From contig JAGTWJ010000010.1 in the NCBI GenBank assembly GCA_020064725.1, positions 1,054,001-1,118,000 on the forward strand: 64,000 nt of DNA. The letters are read 5' to 3'. The notes under the pieces are model-generated. The model did not search any database, was not told the DNA's origin, and saw only the letters and a list, made by a program, of their open reading frames with translations. The stretch comes from Drechslerella dactyloides. Lineage: Eukaryota > Ascomycota > Orbiliomycetes > Orbiliales > Orbiliaceae. A program made the translations under genes and the position numbers. Shown here in pieces: positions 23,921 through 34,904 of the stretch (its first letter is position 1; the number at the start of each line of letters is the position of its first letter).

Positions 23921-24676
23921 TCAGCTCGCCTGTTCGAACTGCTTTGACAGTATATGAAATGTCGGGGGTTTCACCAGGCCATTCCTGAGTACCTTGGGCT
24001 CTGGTGAAATCTCATCGATATCGTACCCTTCTCGCTCATAAAACCTTCTTGCGCCCTTGTTGCTGTCAAAGACCGTCAGCATAGCCTTCTCAACTCCTAC
24101 CCGCTTCCCAAATTCCTCCGCTACATCCAACAGCCGTTTTCCTAGTCCAAGCTTCTGGTGTGAAGGTATGATGTCCAACTCATAGGTGTATATGACCTCT
24201 GATCCTTCCTCCTCGGTGATCATGAACTCCAGAAACCCGACGAAGATTGGCTCTGGTGCTTCCCCGTCCTTTGCTTCCGGTGATGCAGCGGTCAAGATGA
24301 GGTATCGCATGGCCGGGTGCTTCATTTCCTCTTTCTTTTTGCGTGGGAACCAGCCTATCGACGTGGATTTATATGACGCCGACATGTTCGCTTCCAGAAG
24401 GTCGAAGCAATGGTCGAATATCTCGTCCGGCAGAGAGGATGAAGTGTACAGCTCAACGCTGTAGGAAGACGGAGACACACCATCGCCAGCGCTTGTGAAT
24501 CTGAGGAGGGAAGTATCCAGGAAGCGCGATTTGAGGTCGTCGAGCTGCAGGGCGTTCGTTCGTTCTATCAGCGTGGGAGGAGGGGGTGTCCCTTTCTGTC
24601 CGCGGCGGGGTGCCCGCTTCGTCGTGCCATCTGTGGAGATGGACTTGTGGCCAGAAGAGGCGGCTTCCGATGACAT
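23921..24676 (-). CDS. NAT4: Histone H4/H2A N-alpha-acetyltransferase NatD (Nat4/Naa40)
   Basis: This is an intronless frame of 251 aa. The GNAT fold is seen from about residue 65. Hallmarks are a NM.ASY.STSIGW block, the strand EVIYTYELDI, the acetyl-CoA loop QKLGLGK at 174-180 (Q-x-x-G-x-G) and MLTVFDSNKGARRFYEREGY followed by DEISPEP. The combination YELDI, LTVF..N..A and GY..D..SP separates NatD from other GNATs. NatD acetylates the N-terminal serine of histones H4 and H2A. The N-terminal 40 residues are basic and disordered (KRAPRRGQKG), suiting chromatin or ribosome binding. It is transcribed divergently from the LYRM2-like gene, with 323 bp between start codons. Confidence 0.93.
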   Translation of the reverse strand: MSSEAASSGHKSISTDGTTKRAPRRGQKGTPPPPTLIERTNALQLDDLKSRFLDTSLLRFTSAGDGVSPSSYSVELYTSSSLPDEIFDHCFDLLEANMSASYKSTSIGWFPRKKKEEMKHPAMRYLILTAASPEAKDGEAPEPIFVGFLEFMITEEEGSEVIYTYELDIIPSHQKLGLGKRLLDVAEEFGKRVGVEKAMLTVFDSNKGARRFYEREGYDIDEISPEPKVLRNGLVKPPTFHILSKQFEQAS

Positions 24677-24999
24677 GGTCTATGAAGCGGTGGTGTTCCC
24701 TTTACAGATTCTCAGGCGGATCACGACGTCACGATCAGACATGCATAACGCATCTGATATCGGAAATTATCCAATGCGGGCCTCAACTCCGCTTTGCGTT
24801 GCTCGGAGTTGCAGTTGGCGTGTGTTCATTTCGTCTCGAGGAAGCCAACCTTGGCGCACAACATTCACACGACCCGCCTTTAACCATTTTTCCTTCTTCT
24901 TCTCCCTCACTGCTTCACACCAAGGGCAACAATTGCAACATCCAAACATACGCCCACCTCACGGCGAGTGCCGGATACACGGGGAGCTTCACGGATGCC
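24677..24999. promoter_or_regulatory. Divergent promoter of NatD and LYRM2-like gene
   Basis: This 323-bp region separates the two start codons. It includes a polypyrimidine stretch (about 24892-24910, CTTCTTCTTC) about 90 nt before the LYRM2-like ATG, typical of fungal transcription start areas. TATA-like sequence is weak. Confidence 0.5.
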
Positions 25000-25812
25000 A
25001 TGATACCCGCAGCCAGAAGGTACGCCTCCGGCCAGGCTCGAGGTGCCGGTGCCAAATTGGGGTTGGACTGGGTATGTATGTCTCGAGAGCATATCCGGAT
25101 GGCCTTCAAAATGAGACAGACGGACCTGCGCCTGGAAAAGCGGGGCCTCGCAGCTTGCTCGGGCATCTTTATCTAGAATAACAGCATTGACAAGCTGTAC
25201 ATGTACAGTTCATCCTACGACACCGGGTGCTGGGCCTCTGGAGAGATATCCTAAGACAGATACGGCGTGAGCCCCCCTCTGTTGCTTCCTCGTTACAGCT
25301 CATACCTACTTTGTTCACAATGCTAATTTATGATATCTCACCCAGGCATTGAAGACCCGAGCATAAAAAACGAAATGCGGACCTGGGCAAGACACGAATT
25401 CAAGCGTAACAAGGACGTGCAAGACATGGTAAGTCGCCCGGCCAGTCTCATCCAATGCATGCAATTTTTCGATACCAGTGATGTGGCCATGCCGCCTAAC
25501 ATCGGAGCCACCCCCTCACGACAGACGCAAATACGCTACTTGATCTCGGTGAGAGCACGATTCATTTATTTTCTTCTTCTTCTTCTCCGCCGTCGACACT
25601 TTGTGCCTATCATCTGGCGACATCTTTCCAGCCGGCCCCACAATTCCTGCATTTCTGGCAGAAATTGCGCAAGCAGCCTGTATCCGAGTTCCCAGGATCC
25701 GGACCACTGACTGACGCATCTTCACGTTTAACTCCTCCGCTCGCTCGCACTACAGCAAGGCAAACACGAAATGGAGACCGTTAGTAGATATACGGCTCTA
25801 AAGGATAATTGA
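25000..25812 (+). CDS. LYRM2: LYRM2-like LYR-motif protein (Complex1_LYR), mitochondrial
   Basis: The five small exons 25000-25071, 25209-25266, 25346-25428, 25525-25548 and 25756-25812 encode 97 aa. After a basic, Ala-rich presequence the protein reads FILRHRVLGLWRDILRQIRR. It continues MRTWARHEFKRNKD and TQIRYLISQGKHEME. These blocks follow human LYRM2 (an LYR protein linked to complex I) in order and spacing. The Leu-Tyr-Arg triplet is Leu-Trp-Arg here (residues 34-36). LYR proteins bind the mitochondrial acyl carrier protein and help build Fe-S and respiratory complexes. Exon 4 is only 24 nt. Introns are 137, 79, 96 and 207 nt, longer than in all genes to its left. Exon 1 depends on one good donor (GTATGT), and the model is otherwise well constrained by phase. 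Confidence 0.88.
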
Positions 25813-26414
25813 AACTTGGCGCGTATGCAGCTAGCTGCAGCTGCAAGCTCAAAGGGAGGAGGCCCGTCCTTACATTTTGAGCTGTCCTCAAGCACAAGAG
25901 GACAGGGTTCCCGCTGGTTCGCTTCACTGGATAATGGGCAGGCGAGAGATACAAGTTTGGCGTCCCAGAAGTACTTGGAAGATACATCCACATCGTCACC
26001 AAGGAACCTGCTGGTACATCGGCCAGAGACAGTTCACCTCGCTCGTCGACGTTGATTGGACATCGGAAGCGGACTAGCTTACCGCAGACCAATATTTCTC
26101 GAAAACCCTGCGGTGGTATCCTGCGAGTACCCCGTCGATAATTCGTTCGAAAAGAAAAGAAACAAAGACATTCACGGGGCGCTACGGTATCTCTTCGGAC
26201 ACGTTCCTCAATTCACCTCGAATCTCAATGGAATGCGAATGTGACATCGATGCATCGATGGGTCGATCTAAACCGGCCGTTTGACTTCTCCCGGGACCTC
26301 GACCACTGTAATCTAGACTGGAAGCGCCCGCGGTCCCCTTGGATAGCCTCGATCGATCGATTGATCAACAAACAAGGCGAACGGACAGCCCCATGTCTGC
26401 CCCTTATGTATTTC

Positions 26415-26426
26415 GTACATATGTAC
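26415..26426. repeat. Perfect 12-bp palindrome GTACATATGTAC
   Basis: This is an exact inverted repeat centred on CATATG. It is one of a small family of TACATA palindromes in gene desert 1. Confidence 0.8.
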
Positions 26427-26651
26427 ATATACATCTGAGGCAAAGCGGGCTCGCTATTAATACAATATATTATCATCCTCGCAGAAGAATGAAAATATGC
26501 ACAGCAAGTCGGAGCGGGAGCCCCAGCAGCCCGCGGCTAGAGTTCTAGACCCGGTATCTGTGGAACACATCTACCTTCCTCTCTAACCTCCAGCGAGCGA
26601 ACAGTCGTCTACCGTACCATACCAGACCTTCCAGCTGGCCGGCCGGACGAT

Positions 26652-26716
26652 ATGCCATGCCATGCTATGCTATGCTCCGCGCTGCCATGCCATGCAATGC
26701 CATGCAATGCAATGCA
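26652..26716. repeat. ATGCC/ATGCT/ATGCA pentanucleotide repeat
   Basis: About thirteen pentamers of the form ATGCN, where N is C, T or A, are interrupted once by a CCGCGC segment. It is an imperfect microsatellite that overlaps no gene. Confidence 0.8.
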
Positions 26717-26944
26717 TACACGAGCAGGTACCTACGACTTCCTACTGACCAACTTACTTCCTCGATTATAGTACAGTAACGCGCTGCAATCCAAAAAGGA
26801 GGCCTGCAGCAGCAGCTGTACTGCATGATGCTGGGCCTTCGATGTGGAAAAAAAATTTTCACAATCCGCTCGTTCCGGCCCGCACGACGTCGAGCCATTG
26901 GCTAGCGGAAAGCCACCACCTACCTACATGACTACAGACCGACA

Positions 26945-26962
26945 TACATACATATGTATGTA
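26945..26962. repeat. Perfect 18-bp TACATA palindrome
   Basis: This is an exact inverted repeat TACATACATATGTATGTA centred between 26953 and 26954. It could form a hairpin or bind a symmetric dimer. Confidence 0.85.
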
Positions 26963-27161
26963 CGTACACCTACATGCTTAACCTACCGCCATGTCCGCCT
27001 GGTGGGCCGGGGCTTGACCAGTGCAGATGGCCGAGCAAGCGAGTCATCGAATGCAACCTCGGGCTAGGGAAGAGTGGGAGCGTGGAAGGGAGGAAGGGAG
27101 GAAGGAAGGATCGAAGGATACGACACGAGGGGATGTCACCGGGCATGTGTAGCGTGCATGA

Positions 27162-27220
27162 ATGGATGGATGGATGGCGGCGAGACCCTGTGCGCTCGCT
27201 CGTTCGCTCGCTCGTTCGTG
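27162..27220. repeat. Adjacent ATGG and CGCT/CGTT tetranucleotide repeats
   Basis: About four ATGG units are followed within 20 nt by alternating CGCT and CGTT units (27190-27219). These are simple repeats in gene desert 1. Confidence 0.7.
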
Positions 27221-27841
27221 CGGCTGCGGTGAGCGCAGGAGACGTCCACTCGAGCTCCGCGATCGAGCACGCTACCTATCGAGTTTTCCGGGAACCGACA
27301 GCGAACCTTATTTCTACATACGTGCATCCGTATCTCGCCCTAGTTTTTTCTTTCCACTCATCTATTCATTTTATTTCGGTATATAAGGAAAGTAGATTTC
27401 TTCATTCCATTCACTCACTCGTCATGTGGCACCCCGTGCGCGCCAGGCAGACTGATGGATGGTGATCTGCGCCGAATTGTCATTGGCGAGACGTCGAGAG
27501 GCCCGGGCAGGTGCCTTTTAATGAACGAAACCCATTTGGAAATTTTTCGTCTAAGCGCACGAGCAGGAGAGGGAGCACGAGGGATGGCGAAAAGTAAACG
27601 AACTAACAGACACAGATGCATGCGCGCGCATTTGCTGCGCTGCTCGTCACGGATCATACTTATGTATCATGTATGTGGGAAGCAAAATGTAGAACACAGT
27701 ACGTGCAGCCCCGACATCAAAAAAGAAGCAAATACGAAAGATAGGTTTTCGGATCAAGAATGAGCTCGAAGGAGTCGGAACTCACATACGCAGAACATCT
27801 TTGTCAGATAAGAAAAAACAAGGCGATTCCGGGATTCTGCC

Positions 27842-27856
27842 TTTTTTTTTTTTTTT
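27842..27856. repeat. 15-nt poly(T) homopolymer
   Basis: An uninterrupted run of T lies in gene desert 1. It could be a nucleosome-excluding element or a decayed poly(A) tail of a minus-strand insertion. No retroposon boundary is visible. Confidence 0.6.
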
Positions 27857-29549
27857 CTAATCCAACATTGGCTGTGCGTTTGTTTGTTTGCAGTGCGCTA
27901 AGCGATGTTGTATAACAGATTCATTAACGTTGTGGCATGTATTAGTTCCATCCGTCCATTCATCGACTGCAGATGCAATGATAGCGAGACTAGCGAAGAC
28001 TTTCGATGCACGTACGCACGTATTCGCACAGATCGATTATTTCATCTAGCATGCGCACGGTCACTAGATAGCTGCCACGGATACGAAAGAAAGAAAAAAG
28101 CACAACCATCTGCCGGCTGCCTCTCTGCAAACTGGAGAATCGATTCGAGCAGGCACCCGAGTTTCCAGATGCGACGGAGCCGGCGCACGTGCATTATCAG
28201 CTGCCTGGTCCTCGGTTTGGAGCCTACGGGCTATATCACCACCACTTATGTATCGAAAAGCATCGAAGTAGGTATCTGCATGCACTGCAAGCTGGCCCGC
28301 TGCGGCCAAGTGGATTGCGGTGTACCAGCGTACAGACTTGTGCATACTTCCTCGGACTCCCGGTTTCTTCAGGAATTGAAACCAGGACTGCACGAGCTCC
28401 AGGCAGCTAGCTCGTTCGCGGGATGCACCGGCGAGCCCCGAACGGACGCACGTCAGTTGGACCACTGGGGAACAGCTGTATTGGCAAATTCTAACACCAT
28501 CGAGCGGGGCTGGCGCTGGCCTGCTCGCCTGCTACGTAGATATCTGCACGTCAGAACGTATAATATACCTTAATTTTAGCACTAGAGAGATGTTGTCGAC
28601 ATATCCGGATTGATTGAGTGGTCGATTGTGACTAGCTATAGCGCTAGCTAGCTAGCTGAGTGGCTAGCTTGGTGGTCTTGGTTGTGATACCTATGATATC
28701 GAACGTATATGAATGCTCGAATGGTATACGTACATATATACGTGATCGCCTGCATGAAATCGAGCTAGCTAGCTCCTGAGACTAAAGAGAGTCGAGTTAG
28801 CTCGTGCATGTCTGGCGGGGAAGATAAAAACTAGCCTGACCCATCGAGGAGATTTTTTCCTGCAATTCAGCTCGAGCACTCTGTCAATGGCGTGCATGCC
28901 GCTACCTAGCGAGTTTACTATCGATCTTCAAACTCTCTCCGAACCGGGATCTTCAGGCTTCGCTCGCTGCCTGCAGTCAACTGACGGACAGGCAATTTCG
29001 GCTTTCGCAAAAAAAAAAAAAATAAGGTAGCGGGAGTGATAAATTTACGAGACGGGTTTTTTTTCTTCCGTTCTCCTGAGAGGGACAATTTGAGAAAGTA
29101 GCACCTGATCGAACCACTCTGCACGCCTGGTGAGAGGCCTTTTTCCTCCCTTGCTTACGGGCTCGGCGGGTCGAATCGAAGGAAGGCTAGGGGACACACG
29201 GGATGTCGAAATATTCTAGCATCGATTACACGCCTGAACCCGCGAATCGACACTCAGCCTCACACACCATCTTCCCTCCTTGCCAAAACATAAACGAAAA
29301 AATGAGAACGAAAAGAAGAACACCCGGCCTGCGCCCCTCCCCTTCCAATCTCCTTGCCCGAATCCCGGCCGGGAGGGGCCCATGACGGCGTCTACGTGTG
29401 AACTCCTCTGACATGATACCATACCATACCAGACATACATCCCAGATGTGTGCGTCGACATGGCATCGTTACGGACCCAGGCGGGCTCGAGCTCCAGCAT
29501 GGCAAGCATGGTCCGAACTCGTACGCGACATGGGGTCCGTCCAGAGTCG

Positions 29550-29579
29550 ACATGGACATGGACATGGACATGGACCTGG
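29550..29579. repeat. ACATGG hexanucleotide repeat
   Basis: Four exact ACATGG units and one variant (ACCTGG) lie in tandem. No gene overlaps. Confidence 0.8.
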
Positions 29580-32125
29580 AGGTTATGTATGTCATGTCTG
29601 TCCGCGAGCTAGCAAAGCTACCTGAGAAAGTACAGTACATCTTGGATGTATCGAGCGGTCAGGGTATGGATCCGGTCAGGGTAGGGTGGTTTTTCGCGGA
29701 CGGCATGCCGAAAAGTAACGCAATCGCTCCTCGTCAAAAAGGCCGGAGCGGCACGAAACGTTAACGGGACGTTCGCTGACGGTCAGCAAGCCAGCTGCGC
29801 CAGCCAGGAAGGGAATTTAGCTTTTCTGGTGTCTCGAGCGCTGCGTCTGGTCAACGTTACTCACCATGCAGGTATAAACAGAACTGCGACGGAGTTAAGA
29901 ATTTAATGCTGCTTCTTCGTCGTTTCCGCTTCACGATTCATTTACTGCTTTAGAGATAGATTGCGCTGCACGTTAACCTTCGTCAGCGTGCGCTGCGCTG
30001 GAAAAGAAAGAAGGGTGCGAAGGAAGGATGGAAAGGAAAGAAAAACCGGCAGTCTGCATCGATCACCAATAACGTTGCGGGTTTTTCTTTTTCCAGTGCC
30101 CACCATTCTTGCTGCGCTCACGCACCTCCTGTATCTCGCCTATGCTTTTCAAGTAACGTGATTTTTATGGACCCAGTTTTCGTGCATTTGGAAAGCTGTT
30201 TGTCGGGTTGGCATGCATCATCTGGTGCAGCTTGCAAGGGGTGGGGATAAAGCTGTCGAATCAACGTCGCCATGCCCTCTATGCATCATGCAGAAAATAG
30301 CCATGCATAGTGCTCGATTGTAAGGACGGAAGGTGAGGGGAACGATACGGCTGTGGAAAAAAGAAACCCCCAAGGAAGGAATGCTCGACGAGCAAACGGA
30401 CAAACAGAAGAAAAAAACAAAAAGGACAAGCAAAAGGTCGCATCAGCTAAATGGTCTGACGAGCTCGAGCTCGTGGGACAATGACAATTAATACAGCTTG
30501 GCTTATCGATTGAAATGATCAGAAATGACGCGTACGGGATTGAGCCTGAGCTGTATTCATCGCGAGGGTTGTGATAGAGATACGGCATTACCTACATATG
30601 TATGTACACCAGACATACATGAATAGAAATGCAAGTGCGAGCTGCGCTGCAAGGTATTTTTGAGACTATGTACGTACAAACACACGTACATATACATCAC
30701 GCCATCCTTCCTTCGATATAATTTCGTACATGGGGATGAGCTGGCAGATTTTAATTTTTTTTCCTCGTCTAAAAAACAAAATATAACAGCAAACGAACGA
30801 AAACTAGAATAACTCACGTACATGTCCAGACTGCAGACGACCATACATATTTACATACATCAAGACATACATAAGCTTGATGGATGTGCATGCACGTCTT
30901 AGACTTCCTTGCTCTCGATCAAAGCGACTACGATGAATAGGCGGTGGAAAGTCGCTCAAGTGTCGTCGAGCCGGCGTTCGATTCGACGGTCAACGCATGG
31001 ATGTCGCCTCACAGCCTGACGAGATACCAGGTTGCTGCATGGTGCTGATGATAGATTATAAATCTGCAAAAGCAGGATTTCTGCAGTGTATGTCCGTATC
31101 ATACTTACATACTAGCAGGCGGTCACCTCGTTGGGTATCGTTAGCTGAACTTGTGATTGCGCTCCTTCCTTTTCGTCCTGGGCTGCGTCTACATCCATGC
31201 TGTCTTCTGTTTGTCTGTCCGTCCGGCTCGGTGTACGGAGCGAGGTTTCGGCTGGCGATGTGTCTGGATAAATATAAAACACGGTCCAGCTCAGGCCTTC
31301 GCGGCGCATGCATGACAGATAGATAAACCGACGTCACCGCCAAAAAAGCACTCAACCACCCGCTGATAAATTGTTTATAGGTGGAGGAGGTTTTCTTAGT
31401 AATTCCATTGTCTTTCCTTCTCGAATCCAAGAAGAACGAGCGAACGGGCCCAAGCGAGTGAGTTCCTCCGCCGCTCGCCAGATAGATGATGGCATAGACA
31501 AACCGTACAGGCCGAACGTGCAGCAAGAAAAAAAAGAGGGGTGGTCATCTGACTTGAATGCAATGCGACCAGCCATACCGGGTTCCGACAGACTGGTAAC
31601 GGCGACTTTGCCAAAGCAAGCCCCTTAAGCTTTCCAATAAGCGGGCGTCGACGGGGCCCGTCGCTGGCCAGCCGGACGCCCAACAAACCGCTGCAGCAAG
31701 CAAGCATGATGCAGACCATGCATGGACTGAGATGATATTGCATGCACATACGCATACATAAGTGTGGTCTAACGTCTACGCGGCCTCCTCCCGCCAAGTG
31801 ATGTATGATGTATCTGGTGCAGCTGCTGGCAGAACCGTCCATTCAATCTGACAGACGATGCGCTGGAGAGGGCGGAGAGGAATTTTCGAACGAACGAGCG
31901 GACAGCATGTATGTACAGGCAAGACACCACCGACTGATATGCTTCTACAGCGTGGACCCCGCAGGGATGACGCTCATGCAGTCTGCATGTAAAAATGAGC
32001 TGTTGGCGCTTATGCTGCCGTCAAACTCATCCGGTTGGCTGGTCTGCGGACGGCTGGACGGGCTGTCCTTTGGTGGGTGCTGCGCTGTGTGTTGTGCGTC
32101 GACCGAGCGAGGCTACCACGCCCGG

Positions 32126-32276
32126 GGCCCGCGGTGGGGCCGGACTCTGCAGTCGTGGAGCGGTGCAGGTGGGCCCGGGGCCCGGGGCAATGACACCCGG
32201 GAACCATCTTACATACCCGGAGCCCGTGCACTGATAGCTCCCGGAGCCGGCCCGTGGCCCCGGGCCCGGGCCAAGC
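32126..32276. repeat. G/C island of GGCCCGGG-like palindromic motifs
   Basis: About 150 nt contain repeated GGCCCGGGG, CCCGGGCC and GGGGCCC motifs, many of them overlapping palindromes, about 650 nt upstream of the EVE gene start. The composition is far more G/C-rich than the surrounding DNA. It may be a CpG-rich regulatory patch or a local duplication of a short palindrome. Confidence 0.6.
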
Positions 32277-32927
32277 GCAGCTGCTGAAACACTCAACCGC
32301 CTCCTGCCAGACTGCGATAGCGAGTTATCACTATCACAGCGATGGCCTCCACTCCCGAGAGCCGGCCGACTGGGAGCCGGGCCAATAGCGTCTGGCACCG
32401 CCTGGCCCGATCGATGCTGGATGGCATCATTTTGACTGAATGAAACGCACGATACGGACGATAGCAGCAGCTCCTTCTGCGCGGAACAGCCATGCGCATG
32501 CTATGCCATGGCTAGCCATAGCCACGGCATGGGGGCGGTACCATCCCAGCCCGCCATCGGGAGGGCTTCCGGTGTCTGGAACCTTCCCGGATGAAGGCTA
32601 GTCGGCAGAACGACGGGATTTGGCAGCATCCCTGGAATGGAAACCGGCCGTGTCTCCTGGTGGTCGTGATGAGGCGTGGAGGAGGGTTCGAAGAAGGAAG
32701 GAATCCGCGAGAAGACATATTTTTGTCTCGCAAGCTGACCTTTCCTGCCAATGGAACCTTGATGCAAGTCGTCCATGCTCGCACCGCTCTGCCGTCGCCT
32801 CGCTCCCTCCCGAATTCCATACCGCCATCGGCTCCATCGGCAACGTGCCTGCTCCCGGCTCTCGCATTGGCCTTGCCTGCCCTCAGCCAGGGCCTGTCGT
32901 CCGTCCCCTTCGATCGAGATCCTAATC

Positions 32928-34904
32928 ATGGCGAGCTCGAGCTCGAGCTCCGGCCGGCGACGCAACCTGAAGCGGACCCTCGACGACGACGGCGACGAAC
33001 AAGCCGCCGCTACTCCACGCGTAGCTGCTCCAACGCGCCGCAGCTTGCGCGCAAAGCTGCACCGCGACAACAACGCCAACAGCAACAACGCAGATGCATC
33101 GTCAACCGCCACCGACGGCATCACCGCCTCTGCTGCCGGCCACCGCGGCCCCAAGAAGCCGTCTAAGGCTAAACCAAGGCCGGCCGCAGCTGATACCGCG
33201 CTAGGAGGCAAGGCTGAATCAAGCACCGGTGCAAGCTCCACTGCTGTTGTCAAAGAGGAAGATGGCGAGCGCCAAGCTCGCGGCTCCCCTGGGTTTTGGC
33301 TCATGAAGTCCGAGCCGAATGTCTTCAGCTACGATGACCTCTGCAAGCACGATGGTCCGGCCGGTTGGGACGGCGTCAGGAACCACGTTGCAAAGGTTGG
33401 CCTGTCCCTGTCCCATGCATACGGAACCATCCCGATGAGCACAGTTGCCCCCTTCCCCCCGTTGTCTCTATCCAGCTATCTCTCATTCGTCAAAACCTCT
33501 CATTTTAAACAAGAGCAATGTCCATATCCGGATGTCCTCGTTATCCACCGTCACTTCACCGAAGTAACGGTAGCTCGTGCAGCTACCACTAGGATTCATC
33601 AGCATGTTGGTAATTTGCCCGCCAGCAGTCCGGCATCAGGGAAAATAGGACCGGAGACGGCCGTCCATGTGGTCGTTGGTGTCCCTTAGCGAGATTGTTA
33701 CCCTTTTAGCCGTGATGAGCAACGATCGAAGTCCAACTTTCCCCCAGAGCTGGCTAGCGACGGACGGGGAGGTGCCTGTCAGCTAGTTATTTAGCTAACG
33801 ATAACTTCTATGCGGATGAGAAATTGACTAACTGGGGTTAATCGTGGACCGGGAATGTGTCTATGACAGAACCATCTACGATCCATGAAGCTGGGCGACA
33901 AGGCCTTCTTCTACCATTCCAACTGCAAGGAACCTGGTATCGTTGGGCTGATGGAAATTATCCGCGAGGCCTCTGTTGACGGTAAAACCTTCCCTTCCCC
34001 CCAAAGGCAGCAGCCTCAACATCTCACGCACCCCTGAGAATAAAACCGCAGTTTTGGTTTCTGTTGGTGGCGGCCCATGGGACGCCGATTATTCGGTATC
34101 CGATGATTATAGCGTGTCGATGACCAAATTTCGAGCCGCCCGCTCAATAAGTCAGCGGTGTTAAGAAGAAATTCGAAGCGTGCAAGGATTGATTGCTGAT
34201 GCTCCCGGGGGCGCTGCCGCGATGGGTGATCGCGCGGCCCATTTGTAATTCGCAGATTCCCAATTCGACCCCAAGGCCGAATATTACGATGCAAAGGCCA
34301 CCGAGGCCAACCCCAGGTGGTACCTTGTTCACTGCAGGTACGTAACCTGGCCAGTGCGGTGCATTGCAGCGCGTTTCGTTCATGCACCGTATTTCCACTT
34401 ACATCTGTTCCATTTGACTTGTGACTTTTGACTTTTGACTTTCCCTTGACACTGCATCTGCATTAATTTGCATACGTCAAAAGAGAAAAAGAGGCGAAGG
34501 CAGCAAGCGAAAGCCCACGGCACGCACCCAGAAGCTCCAAATTTGCGCTTTCCCAGACATACGGAATCCTCCATCCCGCCCGCTTATTTCCACCTTTTGT
34601 TTCTGCGCTCCTGCATGCATGCATAAATTTGATACTCTTCACATTTCTTTCAATAAGAGCTCGGGCTGATGCTAGGACCTACCTGCTCGTTTGATGTCAT
34701 GCATGATTGTTTAGTCCCATCCGGAAGCTAGAACGTCAGATTGGTCTGGCGGAGCTGCGAACTCATTCCGGCGCCGGCGGTGCCCTCGCGCAGATGGAAC
34801 TCTTCCGGCAGACCAGGCTGTCTGTCAGTCCTGTCAGTGCGTCAGAGTTCCAGTTTATCCTATCCTTGGAAGAAGACAAACCCGAAGGAAAGGATACGGA
34901 TTGA
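32928..34904 (+). CDS. EVE-domain protein (THYN1-like)
   Basis: The four exons 32928-33395, 33870-33981, 34256-34337 and 34715-34904 encode 283 aa. Residues 1-122 are basic and disordered (Ser, Arg, Lys and Ala runs). The EVE domain fills residues 123-283. It opens with FWLMKSEPNVFSYDDL and continues WDGVRNH, MKLGDKAFFYHSNCKEPGI, EYYD and PRWYLV, and ends RLSVSPVSASEFQFIL. This order is that of THYN1 and bacterial EVE proteins, a PUA-like fold reported to bind modified bases in DNA or RNA. The serine-rich N-terminus begins at the only suitable ATG. The first donor (AAG/GTTGGC) is weak but is fixed by phase. Introns of 474, 274 and 377 nt are unusually long for this window. The basic tail suggests a nuclear protein. 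Confidence 0.92.

Larger units (their letters stand above)
25813..32927. other. Gene desert 1 (7.1 kb)
   Basis: No protein family, splice chain or tRNA could be supported between LYRM2-like and EVE. The stretch is rich in simple repeats: ATGCN pentamers, ATGG, CGCT and ATGGAC. It also holds homopolymers of 14-15 nt, TACATA-type palindromes (26415-26426, 26945-26962, 30593-30602), GCTAGC clusters near 28631-28668 and a G/C island (32126-32276). The longest open frames (27905-28573, 31805-32287) have no domain and look random. Unannotated long RNAs or regulatory DNA cannot be excluded. Confidence 0.55.

Noticed and set aside
24586..25176. Continuous 196-codon frame including exon 1 of the LYRM2-like gene
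   Set aside because: Only the part from the ATG at 25000 to the GTATGT donor matches the family; the rest is promoter and intron.
27905..28573. 222-codon open frame in gene desert 1
   Set aside because: Cys/Arg-rich random-looking product with no motif; simple repeats lie nearby and no start or splice context supports it.
31805..32287. 160-codon frame over the G/C island
   Set aside because: Gly/Ala/Pro/Arg repeats come directly from the GGCCCGGG palindromes.
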